DNA of 64,000 nucleotides from Bhargavaea ginsengi (GTDB lineage Bacteria; Bacillota; Bacilli; Bacillales_A; Planococcaceae), in NCBI RefSeq assembly GCF_900109165.1, contig NZ_FNZF01000001.1:921376-985375 (forward strand), read 5' to 3'. Shown here in pieces: positions 1 to 7,467 of the stretch. Position 1 is the stretch's first letter. Every line of letters starts with the position of its first letter. The notes under the pieces were generated by a model. It did no database searches, was not told the origin of the DNA, and saw nothing but the letters and a program-made list of their open reading frames with translations. Made by a program: the position numbers and the translations under genes.

Positions 1-118
1 CTTCGGTCAGGGCACTGATCTCATACTTGGTGAAATAATGCTGGGCGGCCAGGAGAAGCGCGACCACCAGAAGCAGCGTGACTGCGATAAGGCCGATCAT
101 ATGTCTCGTTTGGATCAT
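1..118 (-). CDS. N-terminal part of a membrane protein (runs off the left edge)
   Basis: The start codon at 118 is preceded by a GGAGGG ribosome binding site, and 39 codons are visible before the window ends. The peptide opens with a short polar stretch (MIQTRH) followed by one hydrophobic helix (residues 7-25) and then a polar segment with aromatic residues (HYFTKYEISALTE). This looks like an N-terminal membrane anchor or an uncleaved signal sequence with the rest of the protein outside the cell. The family cannot be told from this fragment. It follows the small peptide gene at 168-257 on the same strand and may belong to the same transcript. Confidence 0.6.
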   Translation of the reverse strand, partial: MIQTRHMIGLIAVTLLLVVALLLAAQHYFTKYEISALTE

Positions 119-167
119 TGGGGTCCCTCCTCTTCCTTCCTTTTACGGTCCGGGGACAGGAAAGGTT

Positions 168-257
168 TCAGCGGGTATACTTTCCCGACTCTACTTTCTT
201 TGGTTTTAGAAGAACGCCGGCCAATGTGATCAGACCTGCCACGATGAGCTTTTTCAT
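168..257 (-). CDS. 29-aa putative membrane peptide
   Basis: A 29-codon frame begins with ATG two bases after the stop codon of the upstream dehydrogenase gene. The last codons of that gene (AGGGTGGTG) can serve as its ribosome binding site, so translational coupling is likely. The peptide starts MKKLIVAGLITLAGVLLKPK and ends in a basic, polar tail; residues 4-17 could span or insert into a membrane. No family is recognised. It may be a real small protein or only a by-product of a good start context. Conservation next to the same dehydrogenase in related genomes would settle this. Confidence 0.35.
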   Translation of the reverse strand: MKKLIVAGLITLAGVLLKPKKVESGKYTR

Positions 258-259
258 AT

Positions 260-1219
260 TCACACCACCCTGTTTTCAGGCTCGCGTCCTGACAGTACTG
301 CTTCAATGTCTTCGGAATTCATCCGCATCATGGCGAGCCTTGTCTTGACGCTTGCGCTTCCGATATGCGGGAGTGCCGTCACGTTCGGCAGGGTGAGGAG
401 CTTGTGGTCGGAACCGATCGGCTCACCTTCGAAAACGTCCAGTCCTGCAGCCCAGATCTGGCCATTTTTCAGCGCTTCATATAGGGCATCTTCGTCTACG
501 ATCCCTCCCCGTGCGGCGTTGACGAGAACGGCGGTTTCCTTCATGAGGCCGAGTTCCCGCTCGCCGATCATGCCACGGGTTTCGTCGGTAAGCGGCGTGA
601 GAACGACGACGAAGTCGGACTTTGAAAGGAGGTCGTCCAGTTCCGCGTACCTGAAGCCGAACATCGACTCGGCTTCCGTTTTGCGGGTGCGGTTGTGATA
701 AAGCACCTCCATGTCAAAACCGGCGGCGCGACGGGCGACGCCTTCCCCGATGCGGCCCATGCCGACAATGCCGAGTGTGGCACCAAAGATATCCATGCCG
801 GTGAAGCCCATCGGCGACCAGGAAGTCCATTTCCCCTCGCGCAGAAACCGCTCCGCCTGACCGGTCTGCCTGGCCGCTGCGAGCATCAGCGTAAACGCAA
901 GGTCCGCGGTCGTCTCGGTCAGGACACCCGGCGTATTTGTGACGGTTAGTCCCCGTTCCTTAGCCGCCTCGATATCGATATTGTTGTAGCCGACGGCAAG
1001 ATTTGCAATCACCTCAAGATTCTCTCCCGCCTGGATCACGTCGCGGTCGACCGTGTCAGCCACATTCGTCCAGAGCGCATGGACTGTCTTCGCCTTTTCA
1101 ACCAGCACATCTTTCGGCGGGATCTCGTCCTCGCTGTGCCACATGTCCACGTCAAACAATTCCCGGAGTCCGGCGACGGCTTCTTCCGGCAACTTTCGTG
1201 TGATAAAAATTTTCTTCAT
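260..1219 (-). CDS. D-isomer-specific 2-hydroxyacid dehydrogenase (glyoxylate/hydroxypyruvate reductase type)
   Basis: A 319-aa cytosolic NAD(P)-dependent dehydrogenase, the normal length for the GhrB/D-glycerate dehydrogenase group. It would reduce glyoxylate or hydroxypyruvate, or oxidise D-glycerate. The Rossmann nucleotide-binding motif GMGRIG lies near residue 155. The catalytic Arg follows in NAARGG, and the His is in LPHIGSAS near the C-terminus. An ATG three codons upstream (1228) has its purine run too close, so the internal ATG at 1219 after AAAGGGGATGCGGGGA is preferred. The gene stands alone apart from the 29-aa frame after it. Substrate specificity cannot be read from sequence. 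Confidence 0.85.
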   Translation of the reverse strand: MKKIFITRKLPEEAVAGLRELFDVDMWHSEDEIPPKDVLVEKAKTVHALWTNVADTVDRDVIQAGENLEVIANLAVGYNNIDIEAAKERGLTVTNTPGVLTETTADLAFTLMLAAARQTGQAERFLREGKWTSWSPMGFTGMDIFGATLGIVGMGRIGEGVARRAAGFDMEVLYHNRTRKTEAESMFGFRYAELDDLLSKSDFVVVLTPLTDETRGMIGERELGLMKETAVLVNAARGGIVDEDALYEALKNGQIWAAGLDVFEGEPIGSDHKLLTLPNVTALPHIGSASVKTRLAMMRMNSEDIEAVLSGREPENRVV

Positions 1220-1243
1220 TCCCCGCATCCCCTTTCACTGTGA

Positions 1244-1275
1244 AAAACCGCCGGAAACTGCATTCCGACGGTTTT
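1244..1275. terminator. Bidirectional hairpin terminator
   Basis: Arms CCGCCGGAA and TTCCGACGG flank a six-base loop, with A/T runs on both sides. It lies just after the stop of the IS3-derived gene and before the dehydrogenase gene, so it most likely ends the former. Confidence 0.6.
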
Positions 1276-1284
1276 GATCAAGCG

Positions 1285-1965
1285 TTATTTTGCCGTGACG
1301 GCTTCCTTTTCCTCGGAGTGATCGTCCACGTCAACTTCCACCTCAAGCACCTCGACCTCATCGATCTGGTCAAGAAGCCGAAGAAGGCGGCGGCGGTTGA
1401 TCGTGCGACCGGCCTTTCTCAGTTCGAGCAGGATCCAATCCGGATCCAGAACATCTTCCTGCTCCATCAGGTGGCGCATCAGGGCGATATCCTCACGGTC
1501 ACGGTCAGACAGCTTGTTTTCCGGCCGGTTCACATAGTTGTAGTAGCCGCTTTCCGATACATCGAGCGTCAGGCAGAGCCGGCGGACCTTGTGCTCGTCC
1601 TTCATTTCATGGATCGCATCAAAGCGCTCATTCTTCTTGACGTCGATCATCGATGTGAATTTCTTCAGAATCTCGTTTTCCTCCCGCAACCGGCGCACTT
1701 CACGCTCCAGGTCGCGGAGCCGGCGGTTCGGGTCAATGCCCGGGGATTTTGGCTGGCGGCCGCGTTTTTTCGGGATGAGGCCCTCCTCGCCAGATTCCTC
1801 ATAGGCATCCAGCCAGTTTTTCAGCGTATTCGGGTGGACGCCGAACTCACGTGCGACCGCTCCCTTTTTCCGCTTCTTTTCCAGGACTTCATTCACGGCC
1901 CGGAGTCTTTCCTCAAACGTTTTTTGTGGTTTTGCTTCTTTATCTTCCATCACATTAGCCGCCAT
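1285..1965 (-). CDS. IS3-type transposase-derived HTH protein without catalytic domain
   Basis: A 226-aa protein joining two transposase pieces. Residues about 15-90 resemble IS3 OrfA: a helix-turn-helix (AVAREFGVHPNTLKNWL) followed by a leucine-rich coiled coil (LEREVRRLREENEILKK). Residues about 115-190 resemble the first part of OrfB (KVRRLCLTLDVSESGYYNYV), the helical domain before the integrase core. The DDE catalytic domain is absent. The protein instead ends in a very acidic tail (EVEVLEVEVDVDDHSEEKE). There is one intact frame with its own promoter and terminator, and no inverted repeats or target duplication are seen. A domesticated DNA-binding protein is more likely than a decaying IS. 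The start at 1965 follows AAGGGGG. Confidence 0.7.
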   Translation of the reverse strand: MAANVMEDKEAKPQKTFEERLRAVNEVLEKKRKKGAVAREFGVHPNTLKNWLDAYEESGEEGLIPKKRGRQPKSPGIDPNRRLRDLEREVRRLREENEILKKFTSMIDVKKNERFDAIHEMKDEHKVRRLCLTLDVSESGYYNYVNRPENKLSDRDREDIALMRHLMEQEDVLDPDWILLELRKAGRTINRRRLLRLLDQIDEVEVLEVEVDVDDHSEEKEAVTAK

Positions 1966-2001
1966 GCACATTTCCCCCTTGAACAAATTATCATTGACGC
2001 A

Positions 2002-2032
2002 ATTATAACAAATTTATGATGTCGATTGTCCA
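2002..2032 (-). promoter_or_regulatory. Possible sigma-A promoter of the IS3-derived gene
   Basis: On the minus strand a perfect TATAAT lies at 2002-2007, with TGGACA at 2027-2032 as a possible -35. The 19-bp spacing is a little long. Confidence 0.4.
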
Positions 2033-2088
2033 TAGTTAAAGGAGGAAATTACATATTTTCTGTAGAAAAAAGGTTTGATTTAAGGGGA

Positions 2089-3141
2089 TTACAGGTCGTC
2101 GAAGCCGTTTAGGTCACTTGTCTTCGTGTATTGCCTGGAGGTCTGTTCGAAAAAGTCTGTTTTTGTATCATCAAAACTGTCAACATAAGCACGGATCCAT
2201 TTCATCGGATTATCGGTGTGTTCCGGATACAGCTCGGACAGGCCGAGCATCCTCAGCATTTTGTTGGCCCTATATTTAATGTAGCCTTCCATCTCCACCA
2301 AATCGATGCCATCCACACCGTCCAGCACATATCGGCTCCACAGCGTCTCTTGTACGACCGAGTGACGGTATGCATCATAGATCCATTCGGTGAATGCCGG
2401 CGTATTCAGGTCCGGATTCTCCCCCATCGCGGCACGGAACACATCGCTCATCGCCTTCCCGTGCTCCAGTTCGTCGCGGTTGATGTAACTGATCATCGTC
2501 GACGTCCCGACCATCTTCCCGTTTCGCGCAAGATTGTAGAAGAAAGCGAAGCCGGAATAAAAGAACAGGCCTTCCAGAAGCGTCGTATACACCATCGCCT
2601 TAAGTGCAGTTTCCGCAGTCGGACGGATCGCGAACTCATTGTAGACCTTGGCGATGCGCTCGTTCCGCTTCAGAAGCACCGGGTCATACCGCCCGGTTTC
2701 GAAAGATTTCACCTGGTTGTCGAAAGTCGTGACCGAGCTCAAGACATACGCATAGCTGTGGTTGTGCTCGCTTTCCTGGTCGGCGATCGTCGCGAACAGC
2801 GATTTGACGGAAGGGTCGGTCACATAATTCGCGAGCTTTGCCGCGACATCCGTCTGCGGCCCGTCCAATGTCGCCAGCAGGCCGATAATCTTCAGGAACG
2901 CATCCCGTTCTTTTTGGGAGAGGTTCGGGAACTGCTTGACGTCTTGTGTCATGTCCACCTCATTGGCGGTCCAGAACAAGGATCGGATCCGCTGGCGGAG
3001 CTTATAGAAATGAGGATATTTCAGGTCGTTCCAGTTCAGAATGCCGCTCGCCTCTCCGCCGAAGATCGCCGTCGCCCGGTTCGGATTGACCGGGTCAAGC
3101 ACCTTCACGCGGGTAAGCAGCTGGGCCGATTGTGTCGTCAT
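2089..3141 (-). CDS. Class I ribonucleotide reductase, small subunit (R2)
   Basis: A 350-aa R2 subunit that houses the metal-tyrosyl radical cofactor for deoxynucleotide synthesis. The metal-ligand and radical pattern E-x2-H-x3-Y is present as E125, H128 and Y132 in the SEHNHSYAY segment. An early acidic ligand is in NEVDMTQD (D63), and the later E and H ligands are in TLLEGLFF and DELEHGKAM. The start at 3141 follows GGAG. It is the last gene of the R1-flavodoxin-R2 operon, 32 nt after the flavodoxin gene. The partner flavodoxin suggests an NrdI-like activation route, as in class Ib manganese enzymes. The R2 sequence alone does not fix the subclass or metal. Confidence 0.9.
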   Translation of the reverse strand: MTTQSAQLLTRVKVLDPVNPNRATAIFGGEASGILNWNDLKYPHFYKLRQRIRSLFWTANEVDMTQDVKQFPNLSQKERDAFLKIIGLLATLDGPQTDVAAKLANYVTDPSVKSLFATIADQESEHNHSYAYVLSSVTTFDNQVKSFETGRYDPVLLKRNERIAKVYNEFAIRPTAETALKAMVYTTLLEGLFFYSGFAFFYNLARNGKMVGTSTMISYINRDELEHGKAMSDVFRAAMGENPDLNTPAFTEWIYDAYRHSVVQETLWSRYVLDGVDGIDLVEMEGYIKYRANKMLRMLGLSELYPEHTDNPMKWIRAYVDSFDDTKTDFFEQTSRQYTKTSDLNGFDDL

Positions 3142-3173
3142 GTATGGTGGCTCCTTTCTAATGTCAAGGTGTG

Positions 3174-3635
3174 TCAAATCAAACTTCCGGTCGAGCGAGC
3201 GCTCAATTGGCTTTCCAGATACCTCGCAACGCGGAATGTCCATTCCCGCACGCTTCCCTCCTGCCCGCCTCGGGGGCTCTGTTCAATCTTGAGCGGAGGC
3301 AGCGGGGACTCATAGAAACGGGCCAGTTTGACGGCAGCCCTGCAGAAAAGCGCATCGCCGCCGAACTGTGTGTCACCGGTTCCGAAGATGAACGTATTCG
3401 GCGGTTTATAGCCCACGTCCAGGATAAAGTCCTTCACTTCTTCAGGCACACTGCCCTCCGCCCAGGTGAATGAACCTAATATTAGCGCGTCGTATCCGGA
3501 AACATTGGGGACCGACTCACCTCCGATCCAATGAAAATTGACGGAATGGCCCGCCTCCTCGAAGAAATCGGCGATCAGCTCAGCTGCTTCCTTCGTGTTG
3601 CCGCTGTATGTGGCGTAGGCGATCAGCACGTCCAT
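3174..3635 (-). CDS. Flavodoxin of the ribonucleotide reductase operon (NrdI-like role)
   Basis: A 153-aa flavodoxin-fold protein. The FMN phosphate loop is TYSGNT near residues 8-13. Later flavodoxin features are LGSFTWAEGSVP and FGTGDTQFGGD. It is longer than the classic NrdI (about 130 aa) and its phosphate loop is that of a true flavodoxin. Its place between the R1 and R2 genes suggests it supplies electrons or oxidant for R2 cofactor assembly. The start at 3635 follows AAGGGAGGG with seven-base spacing. An in-frame upstream extension would run through the small repeat after R1 and lacks a ribosome binding site. Function is inferred from context. Confidence 0.8.
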   Translation of the reverse strand: MDVLIAYATYSGNTKEAAELIADFFEEAGHSVNFHWIGGESVPNVSGYDALILGSFTWAEGSVPEEVKDFILDVGYKPPNTFIFGTGDTQFGGDALFCRAAVKLARFYESPLPPLKIEQSPRGGQEGSVREWTFRVARYLESQLSARSTGSLI

Positions 3636-3665
3636 GATGCGACCCTCCCTTGGTAGTGCGCCGAC

Positions 3666-3707
3666 CATATTCTTAACTCTCGCCGGCATAATCTTAGCTC
3701 TCAGAAA
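3666..3707 (-). repeat. Two-unit 21-nt repeat after the R1 stop codon
   Basis: Read on the minus strand, AGAGCTAAGATTATG is followed 21 nt later by AGAGTTAAGAATATG. It begins 12 nt from the first base of the R1 stop codon and keeps the 21-nt period of the larger arrays in this window. With only two units it could be chance. Confidence 0.4.
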
Positions 3708-3710
3708 TGT

Positions 3711-5912
3711 TCACGACTGGCACCATTCGCACTCTTCCACGTCACTCGCTGTGGAGCGCGTGTAGTAGGTCGTCTTCATCCCCGACTTCCATGCCTGCAA
3801 ATGGAGGTCCAGCAGGACGCTGGCGCGGATGGTATTCGGGACGTAAAGGTTGAATGAGATCGACTGATCGATGTGGCGCTGGCGGGCGGCGTTTTGCCGG
3901 ACGCTCCAGCGCTGGTCGACGATATAGGCGGAGCGACGGTACACATCATAGGTCCGGTGATCAAGGTCCGGTGCCACGACCGGGAGTTTGTAGTCTTTCT
4001 TTTCCTCGTGATAAAACGGCTTGAAGACAGGATCAATCGATGCGGTGGAGCCGGCAATGACGGATGTCGAGGAGTTCGGGGCAACAGCCATCATATAGCC
4101 GTTTCGGACACCGCTCCGTCCGACTTCCGCCCGGAGCGTTTCCCAGCGTTCCTCCTCGTATCCCCGGCGCTCGAAGTACGTCCCGGTCTGCCAGTCCGAA
4201 CCGGAAAAGAGCGGATATGCGCCCTTCTCTCGTGCCAGTTTCGCGGATGCACGGATCGTATAGTAGGCGATATCTTCATATAGACTGTCGGCTAATTCAA
4301 CAGCCTCTTCCGACTCCCACTGGATGTTGTTCTGCGCGAGCAGATGGTGCCATCCGAACGTGCCCAGTCCGATACCCCGGTAACGCCCGTTGGTCACCTG
4401 CGCCTGCAGGACGGGGATTTTGTTCAGATCAATGACGTTATCGAGCATACGGACCTGGATGTCGATCAGCCTTCCGAGCACACCCGCCGGCACCGCTTTG
4501 CCAAGGTTAATCGATGACAGATTGCAGACGACGAAATCTCCTGGCGTCCTTCTGCTGACGATGACGCCGTCTTCCAGCACTTCCTGTGAAGCGCTCGTCG
4601 CGCTCATATTCTGGGCAATTTCTGAGCACAGGTTGGACGAGTAGATGATCCCTTCATGCTTGTTCGCGTTCATCCGGTTGACTTCATCGCGGTAAAACAT
4701 GAACGGCACGCCTGTCTCGAGCTGGCTGCGCATGACGCGCTTCATAATATCGATCGCCGGTACCTTTTCAGAATGGATATCCGGGTGCGCAACGCATTCT
4801 GCATACCGCTCGCGGAAAGAGCCGCTCCCCCGCTCTTCGTCATAGAAGTCTTCAAGCGACCAGCCCATGACGGTGCGCACTTCATGAGGGTCGAACAGAT
4901 GCCAGTCGCCACGCGCATCGACCTGTTCCATGAACAGATCAGGCAGACAGACACCGGTAAAGATGTCATGGGCACGCAGGCGCTCGTCGCCATTGTTGAG
5001 CTTGAGGTCCAGGAACGTGAGGATGTCCTTGTGCCAGACATCCAGGTAGACAGCGACTGCCCCCTGGCGCTGGCCAAGCTGGTCGACGGATACAGCGGTA
5101 TTGTTCAGTTGCTTGATCCACGGAAGAACACCGGATGATGCGCCCTTGAAACCTCGGATTGCGGCGCCCCGGGAGCGGACTTTCCCCATGTAAACGCCGA
5201 TCCCGCCGCCGTATTTGGACAGGTTTGCGATGTCAGTGTTCGAATCATAGATGCCCTGTAGCGAATCGTCGACAGTGTCAATAAAGCAGGATGACAGCTG
5301 GCCGTGCGGCTTTCCGGCATTCGCGAGCGTCGGCGTCGCGACGGTCATATAGAGATTTGATAGTGCCCAGTAGGCTTCCTCGATTTTTCCGAGCCGGTCT
5401 TCCGTTTCGTTCCTCATCAGCGTCATCGCGATAACAAGCCAGCGCTCCTGTGGCAACTCAACCGGCTTTTTATTGAAATCAGTGGCCACATAGCGGTCTG
5501 TGAGTGTCTTCAGGCCGGTGTACGTGAACAGCCGGTCGCGTGACGGATCGAGAAACGTACCGATTTCCCGGAGCTCGCGTTCAGAGTATTGCTCGGTAAG
5601 CGCGGTTGTGTAGAAGCCGGCTTCAGCCTGTGTGCGGACATGGTGCGCGAAGTCGCCGTAGACTTCTTCCGTGCCGCGGCGCTCCTTCTGCTCGCGGTAA
5701 AGTTGGGCAAGCAAAATGCGTGCCGCAACATCCGTCCAGTACGTTTCTGTCTCATCGACCCGGCCGAGCGCCTCGCGGATCAGATGCTGCGGGAGTGCCG
5801 GGCCGCTATAGTCTTCTGCAGCGCGGCGGAGCGGGGCGATTTTATCTGCCGTGAATTCCTGTTCCAATGCGGATAGGATGTCGGGCTGATCTGTCTGTTT
5901 GGTGGTGACCAT
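3711..5912 (-). CDS. Class I ribonucleotide reductase, large subunit (R1)
   Basis: A 733-aa catalytic subunit reducing ribonucleoside diphosphates. Visible features in order: a short N-terminal region without a full ATP-cone; the PTLANAG and QLSSCFIDTVDDS region with the first redox Cys; the KYGGGIGVYMGKVR substrate loop; the YSSNLCSEI motif with the thiyl-radical Cys; APNSSTSVI for phosphate binding; and a C-terminal ECEWC pair that shuttles electrons from thioredoxin or glutaredoxin-like donors. The start at 5912 follows GGAGGAATATCC. It is the first gene of the operon, behind a cobalamin riboswitch, its terminator and two NrdR boxes. The lack of a full ATP-cone suggests weak or no dATP overall-activity control. 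Confidence 0.93.
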   Translation of the reverse strand: MVTTKQTDQPDILSALEQEFTADKIAPLRRAAEDYSGPALPQHLIREALGRVDETETYWTDVAARILLAQLYREQKERRGTEEVYGDFAHHVRTQAEAGFYTTALTEQYSERELREIGTFLDPSRDRLFTYTGLKTLTDRYVATDFNKKPVELPQERWLVIAMTLMRNETEDRLGKIEEAYWALSNLYMTVATPTLANAGKPHGQLSSCFIDTVDDSLQGIYDSNTDIANLSKYGGGIGVYMGKVRSRGAAIRGFKGASSGVLPWIKQLNNTAVSVDQLGQRQGAVAVYLDVWHKDILTFLDLKLNNGDERLRAHDIFTGVCLPDLFMEQVDARGDWHLFDPHEVRTVMGWSLEDFYDEERGSGSFRERYAECVAHPDIHSEKVPAIDIMKRVMRSQLETGVPFMFYRDEVNRMNANKHEGIIYSSNLCSEIAQNMSATSASQEVLEDGVIVSRRTPGDFVVCNLSSINLGKAVPAGVLGRLIDIQVRMLDNVIDLNKIPVLQAQVTNGRYRGIGLGTFGWHHLLAQNNIQWESEEAVELADSLYEDIAYYTIRASAKLAREKGAYPLFSGSDWQTGTYFERRGYEEERWETLRAEVGRSGVRNGYMMAVAPNSSTSVIAGSTASIDPVFKPFYHEEKKDYKLPVVAPDLDHRTYDVYRRSAYIVDQRWSVRQNAARQRHIDQSISFNLYVPNTIRASVLLDLHLQAWKSGMKTTYYTRSTASDVEECEWCQS

Positions 5913-5985
5913 GGATATTCCTCCTTAGTGGTTATGGCGACGCGAAATGGTGTGTTGCCGGCGCGAAACCGGTCTTCAGACGCGC

Positions 5986-6022
5986 AAAAGCCCCGTCCGA
6001 AGAAGGTTCTTCGGCGGGGCTT
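5986..6022 (-). terminator. Terminator hairpin between the cobalamin riboswitch and R1
   Basis: Minus-strand arms AAGCCCCG and CGGGGCTT form a long GC-rich stem that ends in TTTT. It lies downstream of the cobalamin aptamer and upstream of R1, and is the likely expression platform that stops transcription when cobalamin is bound. Confidence 0.7.
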
Positions 6023-6146
6023 CCGCTGTTTGCGTGTGGGTAATGGAGGATCGGGCCCGGGGATGAATGAAGAGATGAATAAAAGATATGAAAGGCCGGC
6101 GCCCGTTCGCATCCACCTCTCAACCCCCGAAGAAAGTGTCGCTTGC

Positions 6147-6309
6147 CGATGGATGGCAGGTCTACTGGCTCGCGCTTCTTCCTTCCGCCGGCCTTCCCGC
6201 AGCAACGGCTGCAGTGGCTTCTTCGGCGGTCGTCGGCGCTTACAGTTGCGGGGACAGCTCCGGATTTTCCGGATTCCCTTTTAAACCGCGATTGGTACCA
6301 ACCCATCGT
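6147..6309 (-). promoter_or_regulatory. Cobalamin (B12) riboswitch upstream of the ribonucleotide reductase operon
   Basis: Read on the minus strand, this leader holds the conserved cobalamin-aptamer blocks in the right order. First comes TTTAAAAGGGAA, then GAGCTGTCCCCGCAACTGTA near 6260-6243, then the B12 box GCGAGCCAGTAGACCTGCC at 6173-6155. A GC-rich terminator follows at 5986-6022. It would turn off a B12-independent reductase when cobalamin is plentiful. This makes sense only if the genome also has a B12-dependent class II reductase, as is known for Streptomyces nrdAB. Outer ends of the aptamer are approximate. Confidence 0.9.
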
Positions 6310-6333
6310 TACTACAATATATTGTGTTGTCAA
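6305..6333 (-). promoter_or_regulatory. Possible promoter of the ribonucleotide reductase operon
   Basis: On the minus strand TTGACA lies at 6328-6333, with a weak -10 (AACGAT) 17 bp downstream at 6305-6310. The first NrdR box sits in the spacer, a sensible place for repression. The exact start is uncertain because the putative -10 touches the estimated aptamer edge. Confidence 0.45.
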
Positions 6334-6360
6334 TTCTCATATAGCCTAACATATTGTGTT
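6313..6360. promoter_or_regulatory. Two NrdR boxes
   Basis: TACAATATATTGTGTT at 6313-6328 and a half-degenerate copy ending ATATTGTGTT at 6360 resemble the NrdR consensus (ACACwATATwTwGTGT). The shared ATATTGTGTT cores are 32 bp apart, about three helical turns, the usual spacing for paired NrdR sites. They overlap the presumed promoter. Confidence 0.8.
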
Positions 6361-6462
6361 TTAAACGTGAATAGGACGAAAGGCTACGAAATTTGGCGAA
6401 GCGTGTCATCCACACACGGATTCTACTATACCAGACATATCGCTCCCGACAAGGGCGTTCGT

Positions 6463-6777
6463 TTATTCCACTAATTTCAGTCCTACCGCAGCCCCGAGGA
6501 TCATCAAGATAAATAATATCCTCCGCCAATCTTTGGATTCCCCGTAGATCCACATGCCGGCAAGTGCTCCGCCGGATGCACCGATGCCCGTCCAGATGGC
6601 ATAGGCGGTGGACATAGGAAAGAATTCCATGGCGTACGCGAGCAAGATGAAGCTGGCGCCGAATGCGCCGACCAGCAGCAGAAGCGATTTGGCGTTGCGT
6701 TCCCGGTTGAGCCGGTTGATGCTCAGGACGCCGGCGGTTTCAAACAGACCGGCAGCAATCAGTGAGAGCCATGCCAT
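6463..6777 (-). CDS. SMR-family exporter subunit (YkkD-like; guanidinium export)
   Basis: A 104-aa small multidrug resistance protein with four membrane helices. The conserved Glu of helix 1 is in LFETAGVLS, and the helix 2-3 motifs [16 protein letters not shown] are typical. It overlaps the preceding SMR gene by 19 nt, so the two are translated together and probably form a heterodimer. The guanidine-I riboswitch in front indicates guanidinium as the physiological substrate. The ribosome binding site lies inside the end of the partner gene (AAGGGGGAG). Confidence 0.88.
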   Translation of the reverse strand: MAWLSLIAAGLFETAGVLSINRLNRERNAKSLLLLVGAFGASFILLAYAMEFFPMSTAYAIWTGIGASGGALAGMWIYGESKDWRRILFILMILGAAVGLKLVE

Positions 6778-7103
6778 TCGTTTTCTCCCCCTTCATCCGT
6801 GACGAATTTCAGTCCGATCACACCCGTAAGCAGGACGGTGATCAGGATCAGTTTGGCCGGGTTGACCGCCACACTGAACAGGATGATCTCGGCGATGACG
6901 GTGCCTGCCGCACCGAGACCGACAAAGACGGCATATGCAGTGCCGACAGGTAAGGTGCGGCTGGCAACGATCATCAGATAGAAGCTCACCCAGATGGCCG
7001 CAGCGGTTCCAAGCCATTCCATTGCGCTTTCCGCGTGTTTAAGTCCGATCACCCAGCCGACTTCGAAGACAGATGCGACGATGATTTTTCCCCAGTCTTT
7101 CAT
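6759..7103 (-). CDS. SMR-family exporter subunit (YkkC-like; guanidinium export)
   Basis: A 114-aa SMR protein, first gene of the pair. Helix 1 carries the proton/substrate-coupling Glu in [16 protein letters not shown]. The signature [16 protein letters not shown] follows in helices 2-3. The C-terminal [12 protein letters not shown] tail overlaps the start of the partner gene. The start at 7103 follows GGAGG. The partner has the same fold with different loop residues, typical of paired SMR dimers of dual topology. Expression is controlled by the guanidine-I riboswitch between its promoter and start. Confidence 0.88.
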   Translation of the reverse strand: MKDWGKIIVASVFEVGWVIGLKHAESAMEWLGTAAAIWVSFYLMIVASRTLPVGTAYAVFVGLGAAGTVIAEIILFSVAVNPAKLILITVLLTGVIGLKFVTDEGGENEWHGSH

Positions 7104-7163
7104 GTAATTGTCCTCCTCTACTGATTTCCTCACCCTGTCGGACCGGCACCCTGTCCAAACAAA

Positions 7164-7206
7164 AAAGCCCGGGAGCATGCTGATCCGACAGCATCTCCCA
7201 GGCTTT
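7164..7206 (-). terminator. Terminator of the guanidine-I riboswitch
   Basis: On the minus strand AAGCCTGGGAGATGCT pairs with AGCATGCTCCCGGGCTT and is followed by a T run. Its 5' arm overlaps the last conserved block of the aptamer, so ligand binding should free the operon from termination. Confidence 0.85.
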
Positions 7207-7296
7207 TATCCTTCCGTGGCACGGCAATTAATGCCGTGAGCCCCCTCTCGGACCAGACCGGCGCACTCGGCGTCGCGGAACCCTAGGGGACTTGTT
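7186..7296 (-). promoter_or_regulatory. Guanidine-I (ykkC class) riboswitch
   Basis: The minus strand carries the conserved blocks of the ykkC aptamer in order: CCTAGGGTTCCGCG, GCCGGTCTGGTCCGAGAGGG, then ACGGAAGGATAAAAGCC running into a terminator. It lies directly before a pair of SMR exporters, the classic setting of this riboswitch, and should switch them on when free guanidinium accumulates. Confidence 0.95.
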
Positions 7297-7313
7297 TGTA
7301 TGAGGTTGGTTTC

Positions 7314-7341
7314 ATTATAGCAATTCGGCCTTGGGCGGCAA
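7314..7341 (-). promoter_or_regulatory. Promoter of the guanidine riboswitch transcript
   Basis: On the minus strand a perfect TATAAT (7314-7319) lies 16 bp after TTGCCG (7336-7341). The predicted start is a short distance before the aptamer. Confidence 0.6.
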
Positions 7342-7378
7342 CTCTCAGGCTTGGGGAGGGGAATTCGTCAGTGTGTGT

Positions 7379-7450
7379 GAAAGTACACTATTAGCCCGCG
7401 AAAGTACACAATCAGGTCACGAAAGTACACCATTGTCCCTTGAAAGTACA
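7379..7450 (-). repeat. 21-nt array, core GTACTTTC (four units), after the LLM gene
   Basis: On the minus strand GTACTTTC recurs at 7449, 7428, 7407 and 7386, exactly 21 nt apart. The 12 or so bases between cores differ. The first unit begins exactly 21 nt after the first base of the LLM gene's TGA, so the array is in register with the reading frame (GTA CTT TCN). Confidence 0.85.
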
Positions 7451-7467
7451 GCAAGCTCTCCCATTCC

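Noticed and set aside
1285-1965. Active insertion sequence of the IS3 family
   Set aside because: The DDE catalytic domain, terminal inverted repeats and target duplication are all missing.
2131-3315. Long plus-strand open frame opposite the R2 gene
   Set aside because: It mirrors the codon pattern of the R2 gene, which has clear motifs; no ribosome binding site or family feature is seen.
5939-5968. A 21-nt array in the leader of the ribonucleotide reductase gene (GACGCGAAA, GGCGCGAAA)
   Set aside because: Only two units fit the period; a third look-alike is 19 nt on and belongs to the riboswitch terminator region.
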